From NCBI RefSeq assembly GCF_001429725.1, contig NZ_LMHV01000002.1, positions 124,001 to 188,000 on the forward strand: 64,000 bases of DNA, in the 5' to 3' direction. Positions within the stretch are counted from its first letter, which is position 1; each line of letters begins with the position of its first letter. Position numbers and translations under genes: made by a program. Source of the DNA: Rhizobium sp. Root708. Lineage in GTDB: Bacteria > Pseudomonadota > Alphaproteobacteria > Rhizobiales > Rhizobiaceae. Shown in pieces: positions 42,878-51,867 of the stretch. The notes beneath the pieces were generated by a model, which saw only the letters and a list, made by a program, of their open reading frames with translations, searched no databases and was not told the origin of the DNA.

Positions 42878-43360
42878 TTACCGCTCAAATCGCTCCAGCA
42901 TCTTCTTCAACTGGGCATTCTGCGATTGAAGTCGTTCGGCCAATTGGCGGCGCAAGTGTTTGATCTCATCATCCAGTTCGTGGATTTCGGTGGAGATATC
43001 CGCGCGTGAACTTGGCTGAACCTCTGTACGCGAAGCGGGCAGTTCGACTGGCTTCGCCTGTCTCCCAGGGACTGCTGTCTTTCGGGATCTGGCGGAGATT
43101 TGCGGCTTGGAGATACCGGCCTGCGGAGCGCTCGCCGGCGAAGGGACCACCTCGTCAGAACGCAGCTTCGGCTCTTCAGCAGCGGCGTCAGCGTCAGATT
43201 TGATGTCGGCGGCTAGCGCGCCTTGACGATCGTTTGCCGCCGTTTCCTCTTGCGCCTCGATCGGCGATAACGTTGCAGGCGTGTTCGCCGCCGGCTCCGC
43301 CTCTTCCTTGCCGCGCCGCTTTGTCAGTCCGACAAGAAATTTCCAAGGGGACCTTGCCAT
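42878..43360 (-). CDS. Coiled-coil protein with SyrB-like C-terminus, unknown function
   Basis: A 160-residue protein: a basic start (MARSPWKFLVGLTKRRGKE), a long disordered Ala/Glu/Pro-rich middle and a C-terminal coiled coil of about 38 residues (IHELDDEIKHLRRQLAERL, then QNAQLKKMLERF). The last part resembles the ending of SyrB-like proteins (LRKLLAEKLRxENAxLRKRL). It lies 124 bases downstream of a SyrB-like gene on the same strand, so the two may be paralogs that act together. No DNA-binding fold is evident apart from basic patches. Confidence 0.65.
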   Translation of the reverse strand: MARSPWKFLVGLTKRRGKEEAEPAANTPATLSPIEAQEETAANDRQGALAADIKSDADAAAEEPKLRSDEVVPSPASAPQAGISKPQISARSRKTAVPGRQAKPVELPASRTEVQPSSRADISTEIHELDDEIKHLRRQLAERLQSQNAQLKKMLERFER

Positions 43361-43484
43361 TACTTCTCAACCTCGTGCTTGATCACGCATCCGAGTTGAG
43401 ATTCCGGCGGCGGTCGCCGACGCCGAAATCTCCGTCCTGATATGGCAGAAATAACGCTCGCTTTGGCGCTGTCGCCCTGGGTCG

Positions 43485-43907
43485 TCAGCCCATGCCAAGA
43501 CGCTTGCGAAGGTCCGCATTTTCGTTGCGGAGCTTTTCCGAAAGCAGCTTGCGGAGCTTCTGATTTTCTTCTTCCAAGCGAAGGAGGTCAGACATCTCAT
43601 CCTTCGCGGAAGCAGGTGCCTTCTTCGCGACGACCGCAGGCTTGGCGGCGCGTGGCTTGCTGGTCTTCGTCGCGGCGCTTGAAACTTCCGCGACCGTCGG
43701 CTTGGCCCGCGCAGCACGCGTCCGCTTGCCGGTCTTTGTCGCCGCCGCAGTTGATGCAGCAGGAGCGACCTTCGCACCGGAGCTCGCAACGTCAGAGGTT
43801 ACCTTCTTGGCGCGCGGCGCGCGCGTCTTCTTCGGCTCCGCAGCCTTGGGCGCGGAATCGGCGGTTACGGTATCGGCATTGCTGGTCATGCTGGTCTCGT
43901 CGGCCAT
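43485..43907 (-). CDS. SyrB-like regulator
   Basis: A 140-residue protein similar to the rhizobial SyrB family. It has an acidic start, an Ala/Lys/Arg-rich disordered middle with AT-hook-like repeats (KKTRAPRAKK, GKRTRAARAK, SKPRAAKPA) and a conserved coiled-coil end (LLRLEEENQKLRKLLSEKL, then ENADLRKRLG). Family members are described as regulators, named for SyrB of Sinorhizobium meliloti (symbiotic exopolysaccharide control). AGGAGG precedes the ATG at good distance. The presence of this family is one of the clues that the organism is a Rhizobiaceae. Confidence 0.75.
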   Translation of the reverse strand: MADETSMTSNADTVTADSAPKAAEPKKTRAPRAKKVTSDVASSGAKVAPAASTAAATKTGKRTRAARAKPTVAEVSSAATKTSKPRAAKPAVVAKKAPASAKDEMSDLLRLEEENQKLRKLLSEKLRNENADLRKRLGMG

Positions 43908-44111
43908 GTGCTCCTCCTGTGCAACAAGGAATTAGTTTGCTGCGCTGATCAAGGTGTCAAGGAGTGCGCGCCACAGACATTCGATTTTGTCGCTGAATCT
44001 GGGCTAAGTCGGCCTTACGCAGCGCATTTTACGCCTCATCCTGCGAAAGCCCGAGCCATCAGGCGCTTCGTTTGGAGAGGCGCGTGCGTGCGCAAGTTCG
44101 GTCGGAACTCT

Positions 44112-45251
44112 TCAGGAGGGACTGGCGGGCGGCAACAGGAACAGCGTCAGGCCGAAGATGGCGTAAACCGCAAGCGCCAGCACGCCGACGTACCAAGCAC
44201 CACGTCCGCCATTCGAAAGCAAAGCTGCGGCCATCGTCGCGATAAACATCATCGCCACCGCACCCGGCCAGAACTGCAACGACATCGGTTCGGGGCCGAT
44301 GAAGTAGCTGACGATGACAAGAACAGGCGCGACGAACAATGCGATCTGGGAAGCGCTGCCAAGCGCGATCCCGACACTCAGGTCGAGCCTGTTTGCGCGC
44401 GCGGCCGAAAAGGCCGTGGTCATTTCCGCTGCCGCGCCGACAAGGGCTACGACGATGAAACCGACGAATGCAGGCGTCATTCCCATGCCTTCCGCAGCCG
44501 CCTGGACCGATCGCACGAAGACTTCGCTGATAAGCGCGACGAATAAGGTGACGACAATCAGGACCGTGATGCTCGTGGCGAGAGACCAGCTGCTGTGCTC
44601 CTCCGACGCTTCCGAAACACTTGCAAAGAGTTCGCGGTGCGTTTTCAGGGAGAACAGCATTCCCATTGCGTAGACCAGGATCAGGATCACCGCCAAGCCG
44701 AGGCTAAGCTTGTGCAGCGTCGCTGCGCCTTGGTCGACATTGCCGACCAGTGACGGCACCAGAACCGCGACGGTCGCCAGGAACAAGAGGCAGGCCTGGA
44801 AGCGCGCACTAACGCGATTGAATTCCTGTACGTGGTATCTGAGACCACCGAGCAGGAACGAACCTCCCAACATGAAGAGCGTGTTGGTGACAATTGCGCC
44901 GGCAATGGATGCCTTCACCAACAGATACTGGCCGGCCTGCAGGGCTGCGAGCGAGATCACAAGTTCAGTCAGGTTTCCGAGCGTAGCATTCAGCAAGCCT
45001 CCAACAGCATCTCCCGTCCGCGTCGATACGGCTTCCGTTGCGCGGCTGAGGAGTGCCGCGAGGGGAACGATCGCGAGCACGGACAAAAAGAACAAAAGCG
45101 TGTGAGCCTCCGGCGAAACCATCTCGGTGATCAAAACCACCGGCACAAAGATGAGGAGCGAAAGAAGCGGCGCGTTGCGGATCTCGCCGATCACCGCATC
45201 CCTTGTTGCATTGAGCCTCGAGGCTCCCGGTGTCGACCGAGCGTTTTGCAC
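44112..45251 (-). CDS. Calcium/proton antiporter (CAX family)
   Basis: A 379-residue protein with about eleven membrane spans. The two inverted cation-binding repeats of the Ca2+:cation antiporter superfamily are visible: GGLLNATLGNLTELVISLAA and, in the second half, GFIVVALVGAAAEMTTAFSA, with the key Glu in GNLTE and AAAEM. An acidic loop (SVSEASEEHSS) joins the halves. It should export Ca2+ in exchange for H+ at the inner membrane. The start is a GTG with GGAGCC upstream. It is divergent from the K+ channel gene. Confidence 0.88.
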   Translation of the reverse strand: MQNARSTPGASRLNATRDAVIGEIRNAPLLSLLIFVPVVLITEMVSPEAHTLLFFLSVLAIVPLAALLSRATEAVSTRTGDAVGGLLNATLGNLTELVISLAALQAGQYLLVKASIAGAIVTNTLFMLGGSFLLGGLRYHVQEFNRVSARFQACLLFLATVAVLVPSLVGNVDQGAATLHKLSLGLAVILILVYAMGMLFSLKTHRELFASVSEASEEHSSWSLATSITVLIVVTLFVALISEVFVRSVQAAAEGMGMTPAFVGFIVVALVGAAAEMTTAFSAARANRLDLSVGIALGSASQIALFVAPVLVIVSYFIGPEPMSLQFWPGAVAMMFIATMAAALLSNGGRGAWYVGVLALAVYAIFGLTLFLLPPASPS

Positions 45252-45496
45252 GACAGGCTCCGTCTGGTTCTAACGCGTCCGGGGAAGTCTACAGACTCCT
45301 TGGGGCATCACGCATTGACCTTGATCAAGACCCAGCAAATACGCATGCGGATTGCACCATGTTCCTTTCGCCGTTGATCCTGCTCAATGCATCAAATGAA
45401 CCAAACGCTATGCTCTGCGTGAGCACGATTGGGCGTGGTGAACGACAATCCGACCGATCGCGCGCCATCGTTTTACTGATGTCGGCTGGAGGCATC

Positions 45497-45925
45497 GTGA
45501 TTGCCAAACTTCTTCTTGCGATCGGATTGATTGCGGCCACCGTCTCCATCCAGGCCGTTTTCATGGAAGTGGGGCTGCGCACCTTCAGGCGGATCGACCC
45601 CGAATACCTTGGTCGCCACGCCACCGCCGCAACGGTCGTGTGGGTCAGCTACCTGATGGTGCCGATCGTGCTCGACATCTGCCTCTGGGCCTCCGTCTAT
45701 TACGCTTTGGGCGCCCTGCCTACCTTGGAAGATGCTGCCTATTTCTCGACCGCCACGTTCACCACAGTCGGCTACGGAGACATCGTTCTTGGAAAGGAAT
45801 GGCGGCAACTCTCGGTCTTCGAGGCGGTGAATGGGTGGATTGTCTTTGGATAGGCGACTGCTCTGATCATGGCGATCATTCAGAAGCTCTATTTTCGTGC
45901 GGATTCCAGAAGCGACGATTTTTGA
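45497..45925 (+). pseudogene. Two-TM potassium channel interrupted by an amber stop
   Basis: The frame encodes two membrane helices around a K+ selectivity filter (FTTVGYGDIVLG). It stops at a TAG (45851-45853) in the second helix, immediately after NGWIVFG. Read through this codon, the same frame continues ATALIMAIIQKLYFRADSR to the TGA at 45923-45925, which is exactly the expected end of the helix in related channels (FGW-x-TALIMAxxQ). A single G-to-A change (TGG Trp to TAG) explains the stop. The likely start is GTG 45497 with GGAGG upstream; an ATG at 45479 is possible. Either a recent pseudogene, a sequencing error, or suppressed stop. Confidence 0.72.
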
Positions 45926-45954
45926 GGATCCGTCTCAAAGCCAGGAGTCGAACC

Positions 45955-46707
45955 ATGCAGAATTTCGCGCAAGATCATCGCATGTCCTGCGGTTGTTTTG
46001 GTTGCTCGAAAGACGGAACGGAGGCGATCAGCGAGGCCGCCTTTTCCCGCCGCCGCTTTTTATGTGGCGCCATCGGCACCGCGGGATTGATCACTGGAGC
46101 GGTAATGTCGTCTTCCCGGCCGGCGGTCGCACAAAGCGCATTGACGCCGGATCAGGCGCTCCAGGCCATGCTTGATGGAAACAAGCGCTTCACCGAAGGA
46201 CGCCTTCAGTCCCCCAACGAGGACCTTTCGATCCTCAAATCGAAAACAGCGGAGAAGCAGGAGCCATTCGCCGCAGTGCTGTCCTGCGCAGACTCCCGGG
46301 TGCCGGTAGAGCTTGTCTTCGACCAGAGCATCGGGCACCTCTTCGTTGTTCGCATCGCCGGAAATATCGCGACGCCGGAGGTTACCGCCAGTCTCGAATA
46401 CGGGATTGCCGTTCTGGGAGCCAAGCTGCTCATGGTCCTCGGTCACAGCAATTGCGGTGCGGTCAAAGCGACCATCGAGGGCAAGGCCGTTCCTGGGCAG
46501 ATCGGAGCCCTCTATGCGCCAATCTGGCCGGCGGTGAATGCAGCAGGCGACAACCTCGATGCCGCCATCGATGTGAATGCGAAAATCCAGGCCACTCTGC
46601 TCAGCCGAACATCGACGATCATCGCAAAGGCCCTGAAGGACAACGAGCTGAAAGTTGTCGCAGGCCGCTACGATGTTGCCAGCGGCGTGGTCTCCTTGCT
46701 CAGCTAG
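45955..46707 (+). CDS. Tat-exported beta-carbonic anhydrase
   Basis: A 250-residue protein. A Tat-type leader is present but unusually long: about 30 residues with four cysteines (SCGCFGCSK) precede FSRRRFLCGAIGTAGLITGA, with cleavage expected at AVAQS. The mature enzyme is a beta-class carbonic anhydrase with the zinc ligands in SCADSRVP (Cys, and the Asp-Arg dyad) and GHSNCGA (His, Cys). It should interconvert CO2 and bicarbonate in the periplasm. AGGAG lies eight bases before the ATG. It begins 30 bases after the interrupted K+ channel and may be cotranscribed with it; a strong terminator follows. Confidence 0.9.
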   Translation: MQNFAQDHRMSCGCFGCSKDGTEAISEAAFSRRRFLCGAIGTAGLITGAVMSSSRPAVAQSALTPDQALQAMLDGNKRFTEGRLQSPNEDLSILKSKTAEKQEPFAAVLSCADSRVPVELVFDQSIGHLFVVRIAGNIATPEVTASLEYGIAVLGAKLLMVLGHSNCGAVKATIEGKAVPGQIGALYAPIWPAVNAAGDNLDAAIDVNAKIQATLLSRTSTIIAKALKDNELKVVAGRYDVASGVVSLLS

Positions 46708-46713
46708 TACGAC

Positions 46714-46752
46714 AATGGCAGCCGTGTCGGGGATCCTCACGGCTGCCATTTT
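46714..46752 (+). terminator. Rho-independent terminator of the carbonic anhydrase gene
   Basis: AATGGCAGCCGTG (46714-46726) and CACGGCTGCCATT (46738-46750) form a perfect 13-bp stem with an 11-base loop, followed by TTTT. It separates the gene from the convergent efflux operon. Confidence 0.75.
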
Positions 46753-46780
46753 CATGCTGCTGAGTTTATTGCCCACCTCA

Positions 46781-49700
46781 TCAGGGACGGGTGGCCTCCG
46801 CGGATTGAGGGGTGGCCTCAACACCGTCATCTTCGACAGGGCGCTTCGTCCGCATGACCTTTAGGACAAAGACGAAGAAGGCCGGCACGAAGAAGATCGC
46901 AAGCACGGTCGCCGAGATCATCCCACCAAGAACACCGGTGCCGATGGCGTTCTGGCTTGCCGCGCTCGGCCCCGTGGCAATTGCCAGCGGAACGACGCCG
47001 AGCGTGAATGCCAGCGAGGTCATGACAATCGGTCGGAAGCGAACGCGTGCGGCCTCGACCGCCGAGTCGAGAAGCGACTTCCCTTGCGCGTAGTAGTCCT
47101 TTGCGAACTCGACAATCAGGATCGCGTTCTTCGCCGAGAGTCCAATGATGGCGATCAATCCGACCTTGAAATAGAGGTCGTTCGGCATGTCCCGAACCAT
47201 CACGCCGAGAACCGAACCGATGACACCGAGCGGCACGACCAGCATGACCGCCAGCGGGATCGACCAGCTTTCGTAAAGGCCGGCGAGCAGCAGGAAGACG
47301 AACAGAATGCTGAGCCCGAACAGGAACGGAGCCTGGCTGCCGGACGTGATTTCCTCGAGCGACTGTCCCGACCATTCGAAGCCGAAGCCTTCGGGCAACT
47401 GCGAGGCAAGTCGTTCCATCTCGGCGATCGCGGCACCCGACGACTGGCCTGGTGCCGGAGCGCCGGAAATACGCACGGTCGGATAGCCGTTATAGCCAAC
47501 GATCTGCGGCGCCCCCTTCTGCCATTCAGCGATCGCGAAGGAGGAGAGCGGAACCATGCCGCCGCTCGCATTGCGGACGTTGATCTTGAGGACGTCTTCG
47601 ATCTGCAGCCGGCTGCGATCCTGTGCCTGCACGATAACCCGCTGCATCCGTCCCCTGTTCGGATAATCGTTGATATAGGACGAGCCGAGGTTTGCCGTGA
47701 TGGCGTTGTTGATGTCGGCGAAGGTCACACCGAACGTGTTTGCCTTCTCGCGATCGATGACGAACATCACCTGCGCGGCATCGGGCAGCCCTTCCATGCG
47801 CACACCTGTGACGATTGGGCTCTCCCCTGCCTTTGTCATCAGTTCGCCTGCGGCCTTGGTGAGAGCCGCCTGCCCCAATCCCGCTCGATCCTGAAGCCTG
47901 AAGGAGAAGCCGCCGGTGGTGCCGAAGCCTTCGATCGGCGGTGGCGACAGGGCAAACGACGTCGCGTCTTTCAGGGCGAACAGCTGCATGTTGGCACGGT
48001 TGGCGATGTCATCGACGGAATTGCCTTCTCCGCGCTCCGACCAGTCCTTCAAGGTTACGAATGCGAGACCTGCGTTCGCGCCATTTCCAGAGAAGCTGAA
48101 ACCCTGGATCGCCACGATGTTGGCGACGGCGGGTTCCGCCCGGAAGATGGCCTCGATCTGCTTGATGGACTCAATCGTGCGGTTCGCACTGGCTTCCGGC
48201 GGCCCCTGGATATCAACGATCAGGAAGCCCTGGTCTTCATTTGGAACGAACGATGTCGGGAGGCTGACGAAGAGGTAACCGAGACCGACAAGCAGTGCGA
48301 CGTAGACGATCATCATGCGGCCCGCACGGCGCGCCATGCCGGTCACCGACGCCGAATAGCCCAAGGTCAGGCGTTCGAATTTACGATTGAACCAACCGCC
48401 AACTCCCCGCTTCTGGTGGTGACCCTTCTTGATCGGCTTAAGGAAGGTTGCACATAGCGCCGGCGTCAGCGACAGCGCTAGGAAAGCCGAAAACAGGATC
48501 GAGACCACCATCGTCAGCGAGAACTGTCGATAGATGATGCCCGTCGAGCCGGGGAAGAATGCCATGGGTATGAAAACGCAGGACAGAACCAGCGTGATGC
48601 CTAGAATGGCGCCGGTGATCTGGCTCATAGCCTTCTTTGTCGCCGCTTTCGGGGACAGCCCCTCCTCGGCCATAATGCGCTCGACGTTTTCAACGACGAC
48701 GATGGCGTCGTCGACGAGGATGCCGATGGCGAGCACCATGGCGAACATGGTCAGAACGTTGATCGAGAAACCCGTCGCGTACATGACGGCGCAGGTTCCG
48801 AGCAGCGCGACCGGGACGACAAGCGTCGGGATGACCGTGTAACGGAAGTTCTGCAGGAAGACGAACATGACGATGAACACGAGGGCGATTGCCTCGATCA
48901 GCGTGTGGATCACCTTCTCGATCGATGCGGATACGAACGGGCTCGTGTCGTAGGGAACCGAATACTCGACGCCCTTCGGGAAGAACCGGCTCAGTTCCTG
49001 CATCTTCGCCTTCACGGCAGCCGAGACCGCAACCGCGTTGCCGGTTGACGACAACTGCACGGCAAGAGCGGCAGACGGCTGACCGTTGAGGCGGCTCGTG
49101 AAGTTGTAAGATTCCGCGCCCTGCTCGATGCGAGCGACATCTTTCAGCCGGACTGTCGAGCCATCCGGATTGGCCCGCAGAATGATTTCGCCGAACTGCT
49201 CGGGCGTCGTAAGCTGCCCCTTGACGAGAACGGTTGCCGTCAGATCCTGTGTGACCGGGTTCGGGCTGGCGCCGATCTGGCCAGCCGCCACCTGCGCATT
49301 CTGCGCGGTGATAGCCGCGTTAATGTCATCGGTGTTGAGATTGAGCCCGACCATCTTGTCCGGATCGATCCAGACACGAAGGGCGCGCTGCGCGGCAAAC
49401 AGCTGAGCACGGCCGACACCTTCGATCCGTCGGATTTCGCCGATCACGCTGCGATTGATGTAGTCGCCGAGTTCCACTTCGTCGCGGCTACCATCCGTGG
49501 ATGTCATCGAAACAATCATGAGGAAGCCGGAGCTCGCCTCTTCGACGGTTACGCCCTGTGTGCGAACCGTGCTTGGAAGCCTGGCCTCCACCCGCCGGAT
49601 CGCATTCTGGACGTCAACCGATGCCTGGTCGATGTTCGTCCCGGCGCGGAATGTGGCGTTGATGCTCACCGAGCCGGAATTGTCGGAGGTGGACTCGAAA

Positions 49701-49930
49701 TACATCAATCCATCGACGCCATTCAGCTCATCTTCGATCTGGCGCGTCACGCCCTGGTAGATTTCCTGCGGAGATGCACCGGGATAGGAGGTCGAAATCG
49801 TCAGCTGCGGCGGAGCAACCTTCGGATACTGAGCGATCGGCAGGAACGGGATCGCCAGAAGGCCGGCGATGGAAATGAACAGCGCGAAGACCCAGGCCAG
49901 GATCGGCCTGCGGATAAACAATTGTGCCAT
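46781..49930 (-). CDS. RND efflux transporter permease, HAE1 family (AcrB/MexB-like)
   Basis: A 1049-residue inner-membrane proton-driven multidrug pump with twelve spans and two large periplasmic loops. The start MAQLFIRRPILAWVFALFIS and the GILVDDAIVVVENVER motif with the two membrane aspartates of the proton relay (about residues 405-415) are hallmarks of HAE1 pumps. The length equals that of AcrB. It forms a tripartite pump with the adaptor encoded six bases upstream; an outer-membrane channel gene is not in the window, so a TolC elsewhere is presumably used. It is under the TetR gene in the same direction. Confidence 0.93.
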   Translation of the reverse strand: MAQLFIRRPILAWVFALFISIAGLLAIPFLPIAQYPKVAPPQLTISTSYPGASPQEIYQGVTRQIEDELNGVDGLMYFESTSDNSGSVSINATFRAGTNIDQASVDVQNAIRRVEARLPSTVRTQGVTVEEASSGFLMIVSMTSTDGSRDEVELGDYINRSVIGEIRRIEGVGRAQLFAAQRALRVWIDPDKMVGLNLNTDDINAAITAQNAQVAAGQIGASPNPVTQDLTATVLVKGQLTTPEQFGEIILRANPDGSTVRLKDVARIEQGAESYNFTSRLNGQPSAALAVQLSSTGNAVAVSAAVKAKMQELSRFFPKGVEYSVPYDTSPFVSASIEKVIHTLIEAIALVFIVMFVFLQNFRYTVIPTLVVPVALLGTCAVMYATGFSINVLTMFAMVLAIGILVDDAIVVVENVERIMAEEGLSPKAATKKAMSQITGAILGITLVLSCVFIPMAFFPGSTGIIYRQFSLTMVVSILFSAFLALSLTPALCATFLKPIKKGHHQKRGVGGWFNRKFERLTLGYSASVTGMARRAGRMMIVYVALLVGLGYLFVSLPTSFVPNEDQGFLIVDIQGPPEASANRTIESIKQIEAIFRAEPAVANIVAIQGFSFSGNGANAGLAFVTLKDWSERGEGNSVDDIANRANMQLFALKDATSFALSPPPIEGFGTTGGFSFRLQDRAGLGQAALTKAAGELMTKAGESPIVTGVRMEGLPDAAQVMFVIDREKANTFGVTFADINNAITANLGSSYINDYPNRGRMQRVIVQAQDRSRLQIEDVLKINVRNASGGMVPLSSFAIAEWQKGAPQIVGYNGYPTVRISGAPAPGQSSGAAIAEMERLASQLPEGFGFEWSGQSLEEITSGSQAPFLFGLSILFVFLLLAGLYESWSIPLAVMLVVPLGVIGSVLGVMVRDMPNDLYFKVGLIAIIGLSAKNAILIVEFAKDYYAQGKSLLDSAVEAARVRFRPIVMTSLAFTLGVVPLAIATGPSAASQNAIGTGVLGGMISATVLAIFFVPAFFVFVLKVMRTKRPVEDDGVEATPQSAEATRP

Positions 49931-49936
49931 GACTGA

Positions 49937-51127
49937 TTACTCCGAGGCCTGCGTCTGTTGCGACGGGCTCTTCTCTTTCTCGGCGGGCTTCCAAGGCTCC
50001 GGTGCCACCTTGGCGCCCGGCTGAACCTTCTGGACACCATCGACGATGATGGTCTCGCCGGCCTTGAGGCCATCTTCCACGACCCACTCTGCATCCAGAG
50101 CCTGGCCGAGGGTGACCTTGTGCAGTTCGGCAACATTATCGTTTCCGAGCACGTAGACCTGCGCCTGCCCGCTGTCGTCACGGATCACGGCACGCTGCGG
50201 GACAGTGAAAGCATTTTGGCGGACCGCCTGCTCGATGCGCACGCGAACGTACATCCCAGGCAGCAGATCACCTGCCTTGTTCGGAAACTCCGCCCTGAGA
50301 GTAACCTGTCCGGTGTTGGAATCGACGCTAGCGTTTGCAAACAGGAGTTTGCCGGGCTCGCCGTAGAGCGAACCATCGTCGAACACCAGTTGAACGCGCG
50401 CCTCTCCTGGAGCCGCGCTCGCAAGCTTGCCGGCGGCGACCGCGCGCTTGAGGTTGAGCAGTTCCTGGGCAGACTGGGTGAAGTCGGCATAAACAGGATC
50501 GACCTGCTGGATCAGTGCGAGATTCGAGGTGCCGTCGGCCGTCACCAGCGCACCCTCGGTGACGAGCGCGCCGCCAATGACGCCGGAGATCGGCGCACGC
50601 ACTTCGGTATATTCGAGATTGATCTTTGCCTCCTCGAGGCCTGCTTCGGCAGCGGCAACATCGGCGTTCGCCTGCGCAAGGTTGACCGCCGCCGTGTCAT
50701 ATTCGATGCCGGACGCGACGTTGCGCTCGCGAAGGTTCTTTTGGCGCTCAAGCTGGAGCCTAGCATTCTCCTGCGTCGACTTTGCGCGTTGTAGCGTCGC
50801 TTCCGCGCTTGCCACACGCACACGGAAGATGCGCGGATCGATGCGATAAAGGACATCGTCCTTGGCTACAGTCGCACCTTGTTCGAAGACGCGCTCCTGG
50901 AGAATGCCGGAGACGCGAGCACGCACCTCGGATGTGCGGGTGGCTGCAATGCGGCCCGGCAGTTCGTTGACGACAGGAACGTCCCTGCCCTTCAGTTCGA
51001 CAACGGCCACCACGGGCGGCGGCATTTCGCCACCCTGCTGTGCCAGGGAGGAACCTGCGCCGAGCGCGATGAATGTGGTGGCGAAAAGGCACGCCTTCAG
51101 GCGCTGCAGTTGGCTGCTGCGTTGCAT
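49937..51127 (-). CDS. RND efflux periplasmic adaptor (membrane fusion protein)
   Basis: A 396-residue adaptor of the AcrA/MexA type: signal peptide with cleavage near SLAQQ, barrel-sandwich/lipoyl halves (RIAATRTSEVRARVSGILQ near residue 60 and APISGVIGGALVTEGALV near 180) around a coiled-coil hairpin, and a beta-barrel domain (VQLVFDDGSLYGEPG). No lipobox Cys is seen, so it is probably held by the complex rather than by a lipid. It starts 42 bases after the TetR gene and ends six bases before the pump gene; all three are on one strand and likely one operon. Confidence 0.92.
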   Translation of the reverse strand: MQRSSQLQRLKACLFATTFIALGAGSSLAQQGGEMPPPVVAVVELKGRDVPVVNELPGRIAATRTSEVRARVSGILQERVFEQGATVAKDDVLYRIDPRIFRVRVASAEATLQRAKSTQENARLQLERQKNLRERNVASGIEYDTAAVNLAQANADVAAAEAGLEEAKINLEYTEVRAPISGVIGGALVTEGALVTADGTSNLALIQQVDPVYADFTQSAQELLNLKRAVAAGKLASAAPGEARVQLVFDDGSLYGEPGKLLFANASVDSNTGQVTLRAEFPNKAGDLLPGMYVRVRIEQAVRQNAFTVPQRAVIRDDSGQAQVYVLGNDNVAELHKVTLGQALDAEWVVEDGLKAGETIIVDGVQKVQPGAKVAPEPWKPAEKEKSPSQQTQASE

Positions 51128-51169
51128 TTTGTTGGTTTCCTTTGCTGTGTGTTGCGCCTCAGCGGGGCG

Positions 51170-51727
51170 TCATGTCTTGTCCGAATAGGAAAGGTAGATT
51201 GATCGGATACCGTCGAGGATGCTCGCGCGCTCTGTCTCCGGCCAGGTATGGAAGGCGAAAAGCTCGGTACAGAAAAAGCCGGAAAGGGCGAGATAGGCCA
51301 TCAGCGCGGCCTTCGGCCGCTTGCCGGTCGCCATCATCTTCAGATCGAGATCGGTCCACTCACGCATCGTCCTTTGAAGCTTCTCGTCTTTGGACATAGA
51401 GGCACTGACTGCCATCGCGACGGCCCGATCGGTTTCGTCGAGGATTTTTTCGGCGGACGCTATGCGCCCGAACAGTTCCGGATGCGGCGTGTCGACTGCT
51501 GCCTCGACGCACGCTTCTATGTGAGTAAGATCCGCCTTGACCTTGCGATCGACCAGCGCCTCGAGAAGTGCACTCTTCGATTTGTGATCATAGACGACTC
51601 GTGCCTTGCTGACCCCAGCCTCCTGAGCCACCGCATCAATCGAAAGCCCGACCGCGCCCAGGCGAACGACGACGCGTTCGGCTGCGTCGAGAATGTCGTC
51701 GTCACTTATCTTTCTCGTTCGACCCAT
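51170..51727 (-). CDS. TetR family transcriptional regulator of the efflux operon
   Basis: A 185-residue regulator with an N-terminal helix-turn-helix (VGLSIDAVAQEAGVSKARVV) and an all-helical ligand domain. A final aromatic FHTWPETERASIL helix is typical of the AmeR/RmrR-like group. It is the first gene of the operon TetR-adaptor-pump and is preceded by two perfect CGAACGTTCG palindromes that fit an autoregulatory site. It should repress the pump and be released by a pump substrate. Confidence 0.87.
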   Translation of the reverse strand: MGRTRKISDDDILDAAERVVVRLGAVGLSIDAVAQEAGVSKARVVYDHKSKSALLEALVDRKVKADLTHIEACVEAAVDTPHPELFGRIASAEKILDETDRAVAMAVSASMSKDEKLQRTMREWTDLDLKMMATGKRPKAALMAYLALSGFFCTELFAFHTWPETERASILDGIRSIYLSYSDKT

Positions 51728-51758
51728 GGCACGTCTCCAGATCCGTGGCGCTTATTAC

Positions 51759-51798
51759 CGAACGTTCGTATATAAATACAATAAAAAACGAACGTTCG
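51759..51798. promoter_or_regulatory. Twin TetR operators around the efflux promoter
   Basis: The perfect 10-bp palindrome CGAACGTTCG occurs at 51759-51768 and 51789-51798, 30 bases apart centre to centre. The flanks extend in opposite directions (ACC/GTA and AAC/GGA). The AT-rich 20 bases between them (TATATAAATACAATAAAAAA region) carry the promoter of the TetR operon, so repressor bound at both sites would cover it. Binding by the adjacent TetR protein is inferred from position. Confidence 0.72.
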
Positions 51799-51867
51799 GA
51801 TAAAAATTATTGCGGACGGGGCGACCGCGAACTCATCATTGCTCGTCACCCACACCTAGATGTGCGG

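Noticed and set aside
47084..48457. Open frame of 457 codons on the plus strand opposite the RND pump
   Set aside because: Antisense shadow of a certain gene; composition is rich in Asp/Arg/His and no family is recognisable.
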